A stretch of DNA of 64,000 nt. Origin: Sorangium sp051521495. GTDB lineage: Bacteria > Myxococcota_A > Polyangia > Polyangiales > Polyangiaceae. The position numbers and the translations under genes are program-made. Positions 26,101-34,276 of the stretch are shown one piece after another. Where the stretch lies: positions 1,984,001 to 2,048,000 of the forward strand of contig NZ_CP150355.1 of the NCBI RefSeq assembly GCF_051521495.1. Direction: 5' to 3'. The stretch's first letter is position 1. The number at the start of each line of letters is the position of its first letter. The notes beneath the pieces were generated by a model, which searched no databases, was not told the DNA's origin, and was given only the letters and a program-made list of their open reading frames with translations.

Positions 26101-27498
26101 GTGTACCTCCGCGAGATCCACATCCGGAACCTCAAGCTGCTCCGCGATCTGCGGCTGTCGTTCACCACCTCCTCCGGGGAGCCGCGGATGTGGACCGCGA
26201 TCGTCGGCCAGAACGGCCTCTGCAAGACCTCGATCCTGCAGGCCATCGCCCTCGCGGCGAGCGGCCCTGACCGGGCCAACCAGCTCGCCGACATCCCCTC
26301 GCTCCCGGACCGGCGGCACCCGGACGAGCCCCTCCACATCGCGGCCAGCTTCGAGTTCGGCCCCCTGCCCGAAGGACGCTCGCGCTCGTATCCTCGCTGG
26401 GACGGCAGGCCGGATCAGCCGCCGAGGTTTCTGCGCAGCCGGCTGGTCTTGGAGCCCGGGTGGAAGGTCTTCGTGGGCTCCTCCGACTACGGGGATGCCT
26501 TCGCACATCTCCAGGAGCACCTCGATTCAGGGGGCAGCGCCGACCCGGGTCCCCTGCGCGAGGCCCGCGCTGTGGGGAGGCCGTGGTGGTTCGTGGCGGG
26601 GTACGGTGTCAACCGGCGCCTGCCCAAGCCCCACGGCGCCGCGCGCCCGGACGATCCGACGCTGAGCCGGCTCGACTCCCTGTTCGACGGCGCCCCCATC
26701 CTCGGCACCGGGTTCGCCGACCTCCTCCAGGACATCGGCATCGACCCGCGCCGCTACGCCGAGATGCTGTCCGACGCCCTCTTTCGCCGCTCCCGCCTCC
26801 TCCCGCGCGTGCGCGGGCTGGAGCTCCGGGGCCGCGGCGGGGTGAAGAGCGCCGCCGACCTCGTGGAAGCGCACCGCTTCGAGCTGCGATCGGGCTCCTC
26901 CACGATCAAGCTGCCCGCGACGTGGCTATCCCATGGCTACCAGGGGCTGATCTCCTGGATCGCGGACCTCATCGGTCAGATCCTGGCCGATACGTCGCTG
27001 CAGGACGCCCTCGTGGACCCCTCGGAGATGAGCGGCCTCGTGCTCATCGACGAGATCGACCTCCACCTGCACCCGAGCTGGCAGGCCGAGCTCGTGCCGA
27101 AGCTGAGGAAGGTGTTCCCGCGGATGCAGTTCGTGGTGACCACCCACTCACCCCTGGTCCTCCCAGGGTTCGCGAAGGACGAGATCGTCCGGCTCGGCCG
27201 GAACCGGGACGGCGACGTGATCGCCCGGAAGACCGGCGAATCGCCTGCGCTCATGACCGGGAGCGAGCTGTACGAGGAGTTTTTCGGGATCGATCGCCTT
27301 TACCCGACCGACCTCGGTGAGGCCGCGCAGCGGTACGGCCTGCTCGCGAACGATCCCGATCGCTCGGACGCGGAGGAGCAGGAGATGCTCGCGCTGCGGC
27401 AGAAGCTTCGCGCCGCCGAGGTCGAGCCCGAGTGGGAACCGGTGCCCCGGACCAAGAAATCCGAGCGGCGGCCGGCGAGGAAGGTGCGCGGCCGGTGA
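26101..27498 (+). CDS. AAA ATPase of a Septu (PtuA)-like two-gene defence module
   Basis: The 465-residue product starts at GTG 26101 (AGGA 7 nt upstream). It is an OLD/RecF-like ABC ATPase of the AAA_15/AAA_21 type: N-terminal YLREIHIRNLKLLRDLRLSF, a P-loop VGQNGLCKTS (residues 35-44), Walker B VLIDEIDLHLHP (Asp317-Glu318), and an H-loop TTHSPLVL (His349). The P-loop has Cys41 where most ATPases have the Gly before Lys. The C-terminal third is charged and may bind the nuclease. Its TGA overlaps the next gene start as GTGA. ATPase plus HNH pairs of this form (Septu, also retron-linked) restrict phage. No reverse transcriptase is nearby, so Septu-like is the better label. Confidence 0.85.
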   Translation: MYLREIHIRNLKLLRDLRLSFTTSSGEPRMWTAIVGQNGLCKTSILQAIALAASGPDRANQLADIPSLPDRRHPDEPLHIAASFEFGPLPEGRSRSYPRWDGRPDQPPRFLRSRLVLEPGWKVFVGSSDYGDAFAHLQEHLDSGGSADPGPLREARAVGRPWWFVAGYGVNRRLPKPHGAARPDDPTLSRLDSLFDGAPILGTGFADLLQDIGIDPRRYAEMLSDALFRRSRLLPRVRGLELRGRGGVKSAADLVEAHRFELRSGSSTIKLPATWLSHGYQGLISWIADLIGQILADTSLQDALVDPSEMSGLVLIDEIDLHLHPSWQAELVPKLRKVFPRMQFVVTTHSPLVLPGFAKDEIVRLGRNRDGDVIARKTGESPALMTGSELYEEFFGIDRLYPTDLGEAAQRYGLLANDPDRSDAEEQEMLALRQKLRAAEVEPEWEPVPRTKKSERRPARKVRGR

Positions 27499-28301
27499 TC
27501 CGCGTGGACCGAGGCCCGAAGCCGGAAGCACTTGAGGCCATCCGGAAGGCGGAGGTGAAGCGGCTCGCGGCCATCGTCCGGCGTGGGCGGCCGCAGGCAA
27601 CGGACTTCGGCAACGAGTACAACGTGGTCCGCAGTGCCCTCTGGAGGGCGCAGAGACGGAAGTGCTGCTACTGTGAACGCCGCATCGACCGCGCGTACAA
27701 CGACGTCGAGCACTTCCGGCCCAAGACCCGCGCCTACCGCGGGCAGGACCGCCCCACGCACGGCTACTGGTGGCTGGCGTGGACGTGGGAAAACCTTCTC
27801 TTTGCCTGCCCGCTCTGCAATCGAAGGTACAAGAGGAGCAAGTTTCCCCTTGCCCGGGACAGCCGCATCCTGCCCGCGCGCCACAATCCGCCGGGGCCGG
27901 AGCGAGCTCTCCTGATCGATCCCGCTGGAGAGGAAGACCCGATTGATCACATCCAGTTCGTGCCGTTCCGCCAGGTCGGAAAGAAAAAGAGGTGGATCCC
28001 GGTGGCTCGCGGCGGGAGCCGCAGGGGAAAGAAGACGATCCGGGTCCTCAAGCTCGACCGTCCCGCGCTCGTGACGTACTACGGAGATCATGTGTCTGGC
28101 CTCGTCAGCCACCATGTGAAGGTGATCCGGGAGGCAATCCGTGCGGGAGACGGCTGCGCCGCCGCGAAGGCGTGGCGAACCGCCTTGAGGAAGCTGTTCC
28201 ATCCACGTCAGGCGTTCAAAGCGCTCTCTTATGATGTCCTGGACCACCACTTTCCGCTGATGATCCGGCAGCAATTGTGCCTCGATCTCTACCGACCGTG
28301 A
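27495..28301 (+). CDS. HNH nuclease of the Septu (PtuB)-like module
   Basis: The 268-residue product starts at GTG 27495, overlapping the ATPase stop (GTGA). It has the layout of the TIGR02646-type HNH family seen in Septu and retron Ec78: a zinc pair CCYC (C57/C60), VEHFRPK (Glu72, His73), the YWWLAWTWENLLFAC stretch, and a second pair CPLCN (C105/C108) followed by KRSKFPL. The C-terminal 130 residues form a helical domain with SYDVLDHHFPL. Together with the ATPase it is expected to be a cytoplasmic effector that cleaves DNA upon infection. All visible zinc and catalytic positions are intact, so the module looks functional. It lies 6 bp before a degenerate copy of the upstream lipoprotein gene. 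Confidence 0.87.
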   Translation: MIRVDRGPKPEALEAIRKAEVKRLAAIVRRGRPQATDFGNEYNVVRSALWRAQRRKCCYCERRIDRAYNDVEHFRPKTRAYRGQDRPTHGYWWLAWTWENLLFACPLCNRRYKRSKFPLARDSRILPARHNPPGPERALLIDPAGEEDPIDHIQFVPFRQVGKKKRWIPVARGGSRRGKKTIRVLKLDRPALVTYYGDHVSGLVSHHVKVIREAIRAGDGCAAAKAWRTALRKLFHPRQAFKALSYDVLDHHFPLMIRQQLCLDLYRP

Positions 28302-28307
28302 TCGAGG

Positions 28308-28444
28308 ACGCGGGCCGCCTGATCGCGCCCGAGGCGGCGGCGCGGCCCGAGGTTCTGCGCGTCCTGCTCGGCCAGGGCGTCCCGCTCCAGCACCGCGCAG
28401 CTGTCGCCCGAGTCGCGGTTCCTCTATGCGAGGGCGCGGCTCGA
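28308..28444 (+). pseudogene. degenerate partial copy of the 566-aa lipoprotein gene
   Basis: This stretch aligns with 25199-25352 of the lipoprotein gene: same orientation, about six substitutions, and a 17-bp deletion between two CACCGCGC direct repeats that shifts the frame. Examples are GAGCTCCTG versus GAGGTTCTG and GGCCGGGGC versus GGCCAGGGC. The match stops sharply on both sides. It places a direct repeat at each end of the HsdS-remnant/ATPase/HNH block. Confidence 0.88.
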
Positions 28445-28495
28445 ACCCTTCAGGCCGGCGTGGGCTTCACGTGGGCGCGGACGGGCGTCGCTCCT

Positions 28496-30304
28496 TCATA
28501 GCGTGCACGTCGCCACCTCCGGCGCGGTGTTGCCAGACGTGCTCACGCCCGAGATGACGTTGTCCTCCGGATAGAAGACGACCTGCGCGCCCGGCAGGCC
28601 GGACTTCCAGCACTGCTGCCGAATGGATTTGAGTTGCCTCCCGGCCACGCGGGTGGTTTCGGGGTCGGCTTCGGGGTCGTCTTCGGTGCCGCACCGCGCG
28701 AACGCGCCGCCGTCGATCGTGACGTCGCTGGCCTCGATCAAGATACCGGGATGGGAACCCGACCTGAGGCGCAGCAGGTTGTTGAGGACGACCGGGTTCT
28801 CCAGGGTCACGTGGTCGACCCGGAGCGCGGTCGAGGGAAACGAGGTCGTCCCCGCCTGCAGGTACACCCCGTGGTATCCGTTGCCCCAGGCCCAGAGGTC
28901 CTGGAAGGTCACGGCGGTGCCGGCCTGGATTTGCACCCCGTAGTTCCCGTTGTACGCGGACATGACGCCCACGAACGTGATGTTCGACGGGCGGTAGGAC
29001 GCGATGTTGCTCACCATCATGACGCCCGTGCCGCCGTTGTGATGAAAGTAGCTGTCCTCGATCGTGATGCACGCGGGCACTGAGGCAGTGTAACCGGGCC
29101 CATCGGAGGCCTGGGTGGCGATCCACAGTCCGTGCCCGCCAATCGCTGTCGAGCCATGAAGGAGGTTATGGTGGACCTCGCAGTTCCGCACGATGACGTT
29201 TTCGGTGAGGATCTTGATCCCGGCGGCTCCGACCGAGCCGGTGATGTTCTTGATCTCGCAGTTCTCCACGACGGTGGTGGGGGGGTCGGGGTGGAGCTCG
29301 GGGACCGTGGCGAGGTAGATACCGCCCTTCGGTATGCCGTCCACGATCACGTTCCGGATCGTGCCCCAGGATCCGCCGGCGAAGGTGATCCCTTCCAGGT
29401 TCTTCGGCCTGCAGGCTGGCGCTTGGGGCGTGGGGGGCGCGTACCGCATAATGACGTTCTCCACCTCGCAGTCCGCGCAGTTGTTGAGCTGGATGCCGCC
29501 GTTGGCCGTCCCCCGTGGCCCGTCCGTGAGATTGATCTGAAAATTGCGGATCCAGAGCCTATTGACCGGGGGGTCCTCGTCCGGCCTGCTGACCTGGATC
29601 ACCCCGGGATACTGCTCCGGGTTGCAGGGGAGCGCCACCAAGGTTGCGGTGTCGGGATCGCCAGGCTCGGTATCCGCGTACACCTCCGGCCCCTCCAGGG
29701 TCAGGTCGTCGTAATGAGGTCTGAGCGGCGTGCGCAGCACGTAACGCCCGGCGGGGAAGGCCACGGTGATCCGGTTGGTCGGGGTCGCCAGCGATGCTGC
29801 GCACTCGATGGCCTTCGCGATGCCCGGGCTGTCGTCGACATCGGTGCTCGTGTCGATGCAGGTGTTGGCGGAGAGCTCCGATCCAGGCGGCCTGTTCAGG
29901 TAGAACGAGACATCGACCACGTCGTCGGCGACGGACCCCGACTCACAGCAGGAGCTCCCCGTGCAACCGTTCGTATCCTCGTGCAGCGGACGCGGGGCGA
30001 TCCCGGCGCATCTGCGCTGGCCGTTGAGGTCGGGCGGGGGGCAAAAATCTCCCGTGCAGGTCGGCGAACTTGCCGGCGGGAGGGGGTAGCAAGCCTCCGT
30101 GTCAGCTTGGCTCGGCGTGTTGGGCCGTTCGGTGTAGGGCGCATCGGGGCCCTCTTCGCCGCAGAGAGCGGTGAGCTCGGTGCTCTCGCCCGTGGGAGGC
30201 TCATAGCCCCAGACAGCGCCCGTGGCGCTGGCCGTGGCCGGGGCGAGCACGAGCGCGAGCACGGCCCCTATCGACGTCTTCACGATCCGTTGCGTGGAAA
30301 GCAT
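28496..30304 (-). CDS. secreted right-handed beta-helix protein
   Basis: The 602-residue product has a Sec signal (TSIGAVLALVLAPATASA), a Cys-containing N-terminal region, and then a pectate-lyase-3-like parallel beta-helix. Landmarks are DDSPGIAKAIECAASLATP, TVAFPAGRYVLRTPL, and successive coils such as IWIRNFQINL, CEVENVIMRY, WGTIRNVIVDGI, VVENCEIKNITGS, NVIVRNCEVHHN and SDVTIDGGAFARC. Such proteins bind or cleave polysaccharides; no catalytic Asp/Arg cluster is evident, so activity is open. ATG 30304 was chosen because it directly precedes the signal (GAAG upstream). An unusual palindrome array lies about 400 bp upstream. Confidence 0.85.
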   Translation of the reverse strand: MLSTQRIVKTSIGAVLALVLAPATASATGAVWGYEPPTGESTELTALCGEEGPDAPYTERPNTPSQADTEACYPLPPASSPTCTGDFCPPPDLNGQRRCAGIAPRPLHEDTNGCTGSSCCESGSVADDVVDVSFYLNRPPGSELSANTCIDTSTDVDDSPGIAKAIECAASLATPTNRITVAFPAGRYVLRTPLRPHYDDLTLEGPEVYADTEPGDPDTATLVALPCNPEQYPGVIQVSRPDEDPPVNRLWIRNFQINLTDGPRGTANGGIQLNNCADCEVENVIMRYAPPTPQAPACRPKNLEGITFAGGSWGTIRNVIVDGIPKGGIYLATVPELHPDPPTTVVENCEIKNITGSVGAAGIKILTENVIVRNCEVHHNLLHGSTAIGGHGLWIATQASDGPGYTASVPACITIEDSYFHHNGGTGVMMVSNIASYRPSNITFVGVMSAYNGNYGVQIQAGTAVTFQDLWAWGNGYHGVYLQAGTTSFPSTALRVDHVTLENPVVLNNLLRLRSGSHPGILIEASDVTIDGGAFARCGTEDDPEADPETTRVAGRQLKSIRQQCWKSGLPGAQVVFYPEDNVISGVSTSGNTAPEVATCTL

Positions 30305-30920
30305 GCGTTCTTCTGTCCTTTGGTAAGGTTCATCTTGATACCGCAAAGTGAACGAGCGAGAAGAGGTCTGGAGAAGGATCGTCGGATCGACGCTGCGGGA
30401 TCTCTTCGTGGATCCCCCGACGCGGGCGCAGGGGTTCCACGGCCTGCGTCTGGCGCGATCGAGGCTCTCGGGCGATCACGGCGCGACGAGCGGCTGGTCC
30501 ATGGAGGCCGGAGAGCGAGCCGTCGTGGGACGAACGAGGAACCGGTGCCGGCGGACGGTGCCTCGCATGGTGGATCCTCCGTTCAACCAGGCTTGGATCC
30601 AGTAAGCAATGGCCGTGCCGCGGCGGGCGCGCGACCTCCGGCGATGTCAGAGCGGAAGCCAACGATGAGCCGGCGCATCCTAACGGTGGACCGGGCGAGT
30701 GTCACGGTACACAGGCCGGATGTCCCGTGACATCGCGTGACATGTCACGGTACACCGGCCGGATGTCCCGTGACATGTCACGGAACATCCGGCTGGCGAG
30801 CCCTCCGGCAACCGCTGTGGTCGCCGGGATCGGCGCATGATTCTGGACCGAGGACCTCGCTGGCCCCCGCCGCCGGCGCTGGACGCGCTGCCGGAAGCGC
30901 CGATCCCGCCAGCGGTCGGT
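30305..30920. other. 0.6-kb gap with palindrome array
   Basis: The gap separates the start of the beta-helix gene from the stop of the next minus-strand gene. One 85-codon plus-strand frame (30348-30605) has no ribosome site or family match and I do not call it. The notable content is the TGTCAC/GTGACA array at 30700-30792. Confidence 0.5.
30700..30792. repeat. palindrome array TGTCACGG...CCGTGACA, possible operator cluster
   Basis: A unit TGTCACGGTACAC(A/C)GGCCG-GATGTCCCGTGACA occurs at 30700-30742 (with an insert) and 30743-30775. A third, partial copy (TGTCACGGAACATCCGG) runs to 30792. Junctions form the 14-bp palindrome CGTGACATGTCACG at 30736-30749 and the 16-bp CCGTGACATGTCACGG at 30768-30783. 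Their centres are 33 bp apart, close to three helical turns. Confidence 0.85.
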
Positions 30921-32147
30921 CTACGGATCGTCGATGATCCAAGGGCCGCCCGCGCCGCCCGTGCCGTCTTGGGTGCCAGGGCCGCCCGCGCCGCCGGTAG
31001 CGCCTGGGCCACCGCCAGCGCCGCCCGCGCCTGCCTCGCCGCCCGCGCCTGCCTCGCCGCCCGCGCCGCCCGCGCCGCCCGCGCCGCCGGTGCCGCCGGT
31101 GCCGCCCGCGCCGCCGGTGCCGCCCGCGTACGGGCCCGGGTCGATCACGCCGCCGCCGATCGCGGCCAGATCATAGATGAGGTCGGTATCGAAATAGACG
31201 CCGATCGGCCTGTACGCGATGCCGGAGCCCACGACGGCGGTCTCTGCCGCGTTGTTTTCCCAGTTCCAGCCGACGTTGCTGACGATATCCCATGTGTACT
31301 GCTGGTAGACCGGATAGGCCGAGACCCGCGCGAGCGCGGCCGTGGGGACGAACAGGACCGTGTTCGCATCGAGTCCGACGCTCGCGCTCACGTCGAACCC
31401 GACCGCCTTGGTGATCTGCTCGTTCGATGGCGTGCAGTCGCCCAGCGGACCCGACGCGGGCTGGTCGCCCGAGGGGGAGCTGCTGCCCGGCATGCCCGAG
31501 GAAGGCTGTGAGCCCCAGGGCGAGCTGCTGCCCGGCATGCCCGAGGAAGGCTGTGAGCCCCAGGGCGAGCTGCTGCCCGGCATTCCCGGCGAGGGCTGGA
31601 AATCCCAAGGTAAGCCGCTGCCCGGCATTCCCGGCGAGGGCTGGAAGCCCCAGGGAGAGCCGCCGCCCGGCATTCCCGGCGAGGGCTGGAAGCCCCAGGG
31701 AGAGCCGCTGCCCGGCATTCCCGGTGAGGGCTGGAATGGCCACATCGTGTCGTTGCCGAATACCGCCGGGTAGGGCCAGAGGTCGTTGAAGGCGCGGCTG
31801 CCCGTCGTGCGCGCGGGCTGGGGCGCCGTGGGCGTGGCGGTTTGCACCAAGTGCACCGCAGGCGTGACGCTCGTCGACACGTCGACGCTGAGGGTCCGCG
31901 GGCCGAACCCCTCCGCCACGCGGAGCAGGTGGGCGGCGTCCTCCCAGTGGAACGTCTCCGGTAGAAGGACGACATTCGTGATCGTCTGGCCAAAACACAA
32001 GGTCTGCCGGGCCTCGCCAACCTCGGCGCGTGCGGTGCCGCGCGGGCGCTCGGGCACCTGGTGCGCCTCGCGCGGGCCCACGCAAGTGACGGATGGAACC
32101 AGCATCATCGCCGTGCCGAGCACGAGCTTCACGTCAGGAACAAACAT
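30921..32147 (-). CDS. exported repeat protein with 15-aa SPWGFQPSPGMPGSG repeats and Gly-rich tail
   Basis: The 408-residue product begins with a short signal (VLGTAMMLVPSVTC, lipobox-like) after GGGGAG. An N-terminal domain of about 110 residues (CFGQTITNVVLLPETFHWED) is followed by seven tandem 15-residue repeats of the form SPWGFQPSPGMPGSG (about 31490-31740). A second domain (VGFDVSASVGLDANTVLFVP, YTWDIVSNVGWNWENNAAET) comes next, then a Gly/Ala/Thr tail of GGAGGTGG units. I recognise no family. The mosaic of repeat, domain and glycine tail suggests a surface or spore-coat/matrix protein. GTG 32153 is an alternative start. It is transcribed divergently from the FG-GAP-like gene. Confidence 0.75.
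   Translation of the reverse strand: MFVPDVKLVLGTAMMLVPSVTCVGPREAHQVPERPRGTARAEVGEARQTLCFGQTITNVVLLPETFHWEDAAHLLRVAEGFGPRTLSVDVSTSVTPAVHLVQTATPTAPQPARTTGSRAFNDLWPYPAVFGNDTMWPFQPSPGMPGSGSPWGFQPSPGMPGGGSPWGFQPSPGMPGSGLPWDFQPSPGMPGSSSPWGSQPSSGMPGSSSPWGSQPSSGMPGSSSPSGDQPASGPLGDCTPSNEQITKAVGFDVSASVGLDANTVLFVPTAALARVSAYPVYQQYTWDIVSNVGWNWENNAAETAVVGSGIAYRPIGVYFDTDLIYDLAAIGGGVIDPGPYAGGTGGAGGTGGTGGAGGAGGAGGEAGAGGEAGAGGAGGGPGATGGAGGPGTQDGTGGAGGPWIIDDP
31490..31740. repeat. 45-bp coding tandem repeats
   Basis: About six to seven 45-bp units with consensus CCCGGCATTCCCGGCGAGGG (plus-strand view) encode the 15-residue repeats. Neighbouring copies are nearly identical, two of them exactly so over most of their length, so copy number is expected to vary. 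Confidence 0.85.
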
Positions 32148-32594
32148 GTGCACTCCCCTGGGTTACGATCAAAGCAGCGAAGGGGCGGAGCCACTCAGGC
32201 GTGGAGAGCGCCGAGGAGCCGATCGTCGCCCGCCGCGTCCCGGTGTCCCGGGAGGCCTCTTCTTCCGACTCCGAGACGGCGGCGGCGAGTCCAGCCAGCC
32301 CGTGATCGCCGTGAGCTCGGGAGCCCTCGGTGAGACTACCTCGATGAGCATAGAAGTCCTACGGATCGACGATCCATGCAAGAAGCGTGGAGTGGAGCGC
32401 GCTCCCCCCCGCGCGCGCCACGGCGGCCCCCAGAGCGCGAAGACGCCCGGCGCAAACGCCGGCCTCGGATGGACTGGCGCTTGCCGTTTCAGGATGCGCG
32501 TGAGCGGCGTGCCCACGGGCGAGGTCGCGGGCGAGGTCGCGCATTTCCCCAGGAACGGCGGCCGTGCCGTGCGCGCGGCGCAAGAGAGGCGAGC
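32148..32594. promoter_or_regulatory. divergent intergenic region
   Basis: These 447 bp lie between two divergent exported-protein genes and must hold both promoters, but no clear -35/-10 pair is visible. A 12-bp palindrome GGAGCGCGCTCC lies at 32394-32405. Open frames here lack coding character. Confidence 0.35.
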
Positions 32595-33665
32595 GTGACG
32601 AGTCCTGTGGTCGTGACCAAGTATCTGTGTGCCGTCGCTGCGATTCGCTGCGTGCTCGGCTGCGCGGCCGGCGTCGACCCGCTCGATGAGGGCGGATCCG
32701 TGGGGCCTGCGGCGCCCACCCTCGGTGTCGCAGAACAGCGGTCCAGCACCTACGGGTGGAGGGTCCTCGAGGCGATCGACTTCAATTTCGACGCAAGGCA
32801 GGATGTGCTCTGGATCGACCCCGCTCGCAGCCTCATGGCCATATGGTTCATGGACGGACCCCAGCTGCTCACGCCGGGCCCGATCCTCCATGGGCCGGAC
32901 GGCAATGGCTGGATCGCCATCGGGCTCGACTTCAACTTCGACGGCATGTCGGACGTGATCTGGCGCCACGATGAGCGGAACCTGATAAACATCTGGCTGA
33001 TGAACGGCGGCCGGCCGTTCGCGCAGGGCCCGATGATCCCCGGGCCGCGCGGTAAAGGGTGGGTGATCCGGCCGAACGACTTCAACCGCAATGTCGCCTC
33101 GGATGTGCTCTTTTACAGCGAGACGCAGAACCTGATGACGGTGTGGCTGATGGATGGCACCCAGGTGCTCGCGCCGGGTCCGCTCCTTCCGGGGCCGGGC
33201 GGCGACTGGGATATCGGGCCCGTGCCCGACGTCAACTTCGACCGCATCGCGGACGTGATCTGGAACGACGACGTGCACAACCTGATGACGGTGTGGCTGA
33301 TGCGCAACACCGAGGTCCTCGGGCGGGGGCCGGCGATCCCCGGGCCGAGCGGTCGGGGATGGAACGTCATCTGGGCGAGCGATTTCAACGCTGACGGCAT
33401 GGCGGACGTGCTCTGGGCCAACGAGAACAAGGGCCTCGCAGCGGTGTGGCTGATGAATGGCGTCGAGCTGCTCGACGCGGGGCCGGTGATCCCCGGGCCG
33501 ATCGGCGATGGCTGGAGAGCGGTCACCGCCGGCGACGTCAACGGCGATCTGATGGCGGATATCGTGTGGCAACGCCTGGGGACGAGCGAGATGGCGGTGT
33601 GGTTGATGAACGGCACCCACGTCCTCTCGCCAGGCCAGGTGATCCTGGGCCCCCCCGGCGGCTGA
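32595..33665 (+). CDS. FG-GAP/VCBS-like repeat lipoprotein
   Basis: The 356-residue product starts at GTG 32595 after AGAGG. A lipoprotein signal (VAAIRCVLGC) is followed by six to seven repeats of about 48 residues, each of the form DFNxDxxxDVLW...NLMTVWLMDGTQVL...GPxIPGPxGxGW. The DFNFDGMSDVIW and DVNGDLMADIVW segments are Ca-binding-like loops of FG-GAP/VCBS propeller blades. The WLM-N/D-G element is typical of a bacterial subfamily of that repeat. The protein should be a surface-exposed propeller with unknown ligand. The chain ends soon after the last blade, so it appears complete. An inverted repeat follows 60 bp downstream. Confidence 0.82.
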   Translation: MTSPVVVTKYLCAVAAIRCVLGCAAGVDPLDEGGSVGPAAPTLGVAEQRSSTYGWRVLEAIDFNFDARQDVLWIDPARSLMAIWFMDGPQLLTPGPILHGPDGNGWIAIGLDFNFDGMSDVIWRHDERNLINIWLMNGGRPFAQGPMIPGPRGKGWVIRPNDFNRNVASDVLFYSETQNLMTVWLMDGTQVLAPGPLLPGPGGDWDIGPVPDVNFDRIADVIWNDDVHNLMTVWLMRNTEVLGRGPAIPGPSGRGWNVIWASDFNADGMADVLWANENKGLAAVWLMNGVELLDAGPVIPGPIGDGWRAVTAGDVNGDLMADIVWQRLGTSEMAVWLMNGTHVLSPGQVILGPPGG

Positions 33666-33724
33666 CCCGACCCGGGCGGCTGGCGGCGGGTGCTGGTCCA
33701 ATTTGAACAGGGAGACGGGAGGCA

Positions 33725-33757
33725 GGGAGGAAAGTTAGTAACTCTCCCTTTCTTCCC
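33725..33757 (+). terminator. inverted repeat downstream of FG-GAP gene
   Basis: GGGAGGAAAG and CTTTCTTCCC flank a 13-nt loop, pairing 10 bp with one G-U. It lies 60 bp after the stop codon. Its purine/pyrimidine-rich composition is atypical for the region. Confidence 0.45.
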
Positions 33758-33764
33758 ATCTCCC

Positions 33765-33950
33765 CCGAGGCCGCCGTGCTGCCCGCGGACACCAACCACG
33801 ACAAGCTGCTGATGCGGTTCAAGGTGCCGGGCACGTCGTTCAAGACACTCTACTTCCCGACCGTCCAGACCTGCCGCAGCGCGGCCGGCGTCGCGACGAC
33901 GGTCGAGTGGAACGACACGCGCAGGACCCCGCCCGACGCGGGGCCCGACG
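33765..33950 (+). pseudogene. gene fragment resembling the end of a YcnI (DUF1775)-type protein
   Basis: The plus frame reads PEAAVLPADTNHDKLLMRFK, then VPGTSFKTLYFPTVQTC and VEWNDT, before passing into Pro/Ala/Arg-rich sequence without structure. The LYFPTVQTC segment resembles DUF1775 copper-related proteins, but the N-terminal two thirds and the signal peptide are missing, and there is no start with a ribosome site. I read this as a decayed fragment; the family match is tentative. Confidence 0.4.
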
Positions 33951-34046
33951 CCGCGCCGCCCGCGTCGCCGCTGGAGCGCCCGATGGATCTGCTGCGGCCG
34001 CTCGGAACCAGGCTCCCGGACGACCTGACGCCGCCGGTCCGCCGAG

Positions 34047-34196
34047 GATCGTCGCCGCCTCCGGGGACCGCGCCAGGTTGGGCAGGGCGTAAGCGAGCCG
34101 CAGGCTCGCGGGGTGATTCGCGGGGTCGACCCGCAGCAGCAAACGAGCGATGATGGCTCCGCGCAGCACGGCGCTGCCGCGGCCTTCGGCCTTCAC
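34047..34196 (-). pseudogene. minus-strand gene fragment of unknown family
   Basis: On the minus strand about 50 codons read GSAVLRGAIIARLLLRVDPA then NHPASLRLAYALPNLARSPE. They have normal codon bias and amphipathic helices, then lose coding character before 34040. It looks like one end of a helical repeat protein truncated at both sides. It lies just downstream of the DUF1775-like fragment, so 33.7-34.2 kb appears to be a deletion junction. Confidence 0.35.
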
Positions 34197-34276
34197 CGGT
34201 TCAACGGCTCAACGGTTTACCGTGTCACCGCGGCGCTCGGACGCGGGCGGCGAGGCGGTAGAGAAGAGCAGCACCG

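Noticed and set aside
26101..28301. Retron interpretation of the ATPase/HNH pair
   Set aside because: No reverse transcriptase gene or msr/msd-like non-coding RNA region is visible on either side.
30348..30605. 85-codon plus-strand frame before the palindrome array
   Set aside because: It starts at GTG without a ribosome site and has no motif; codon bias is ambiguous.
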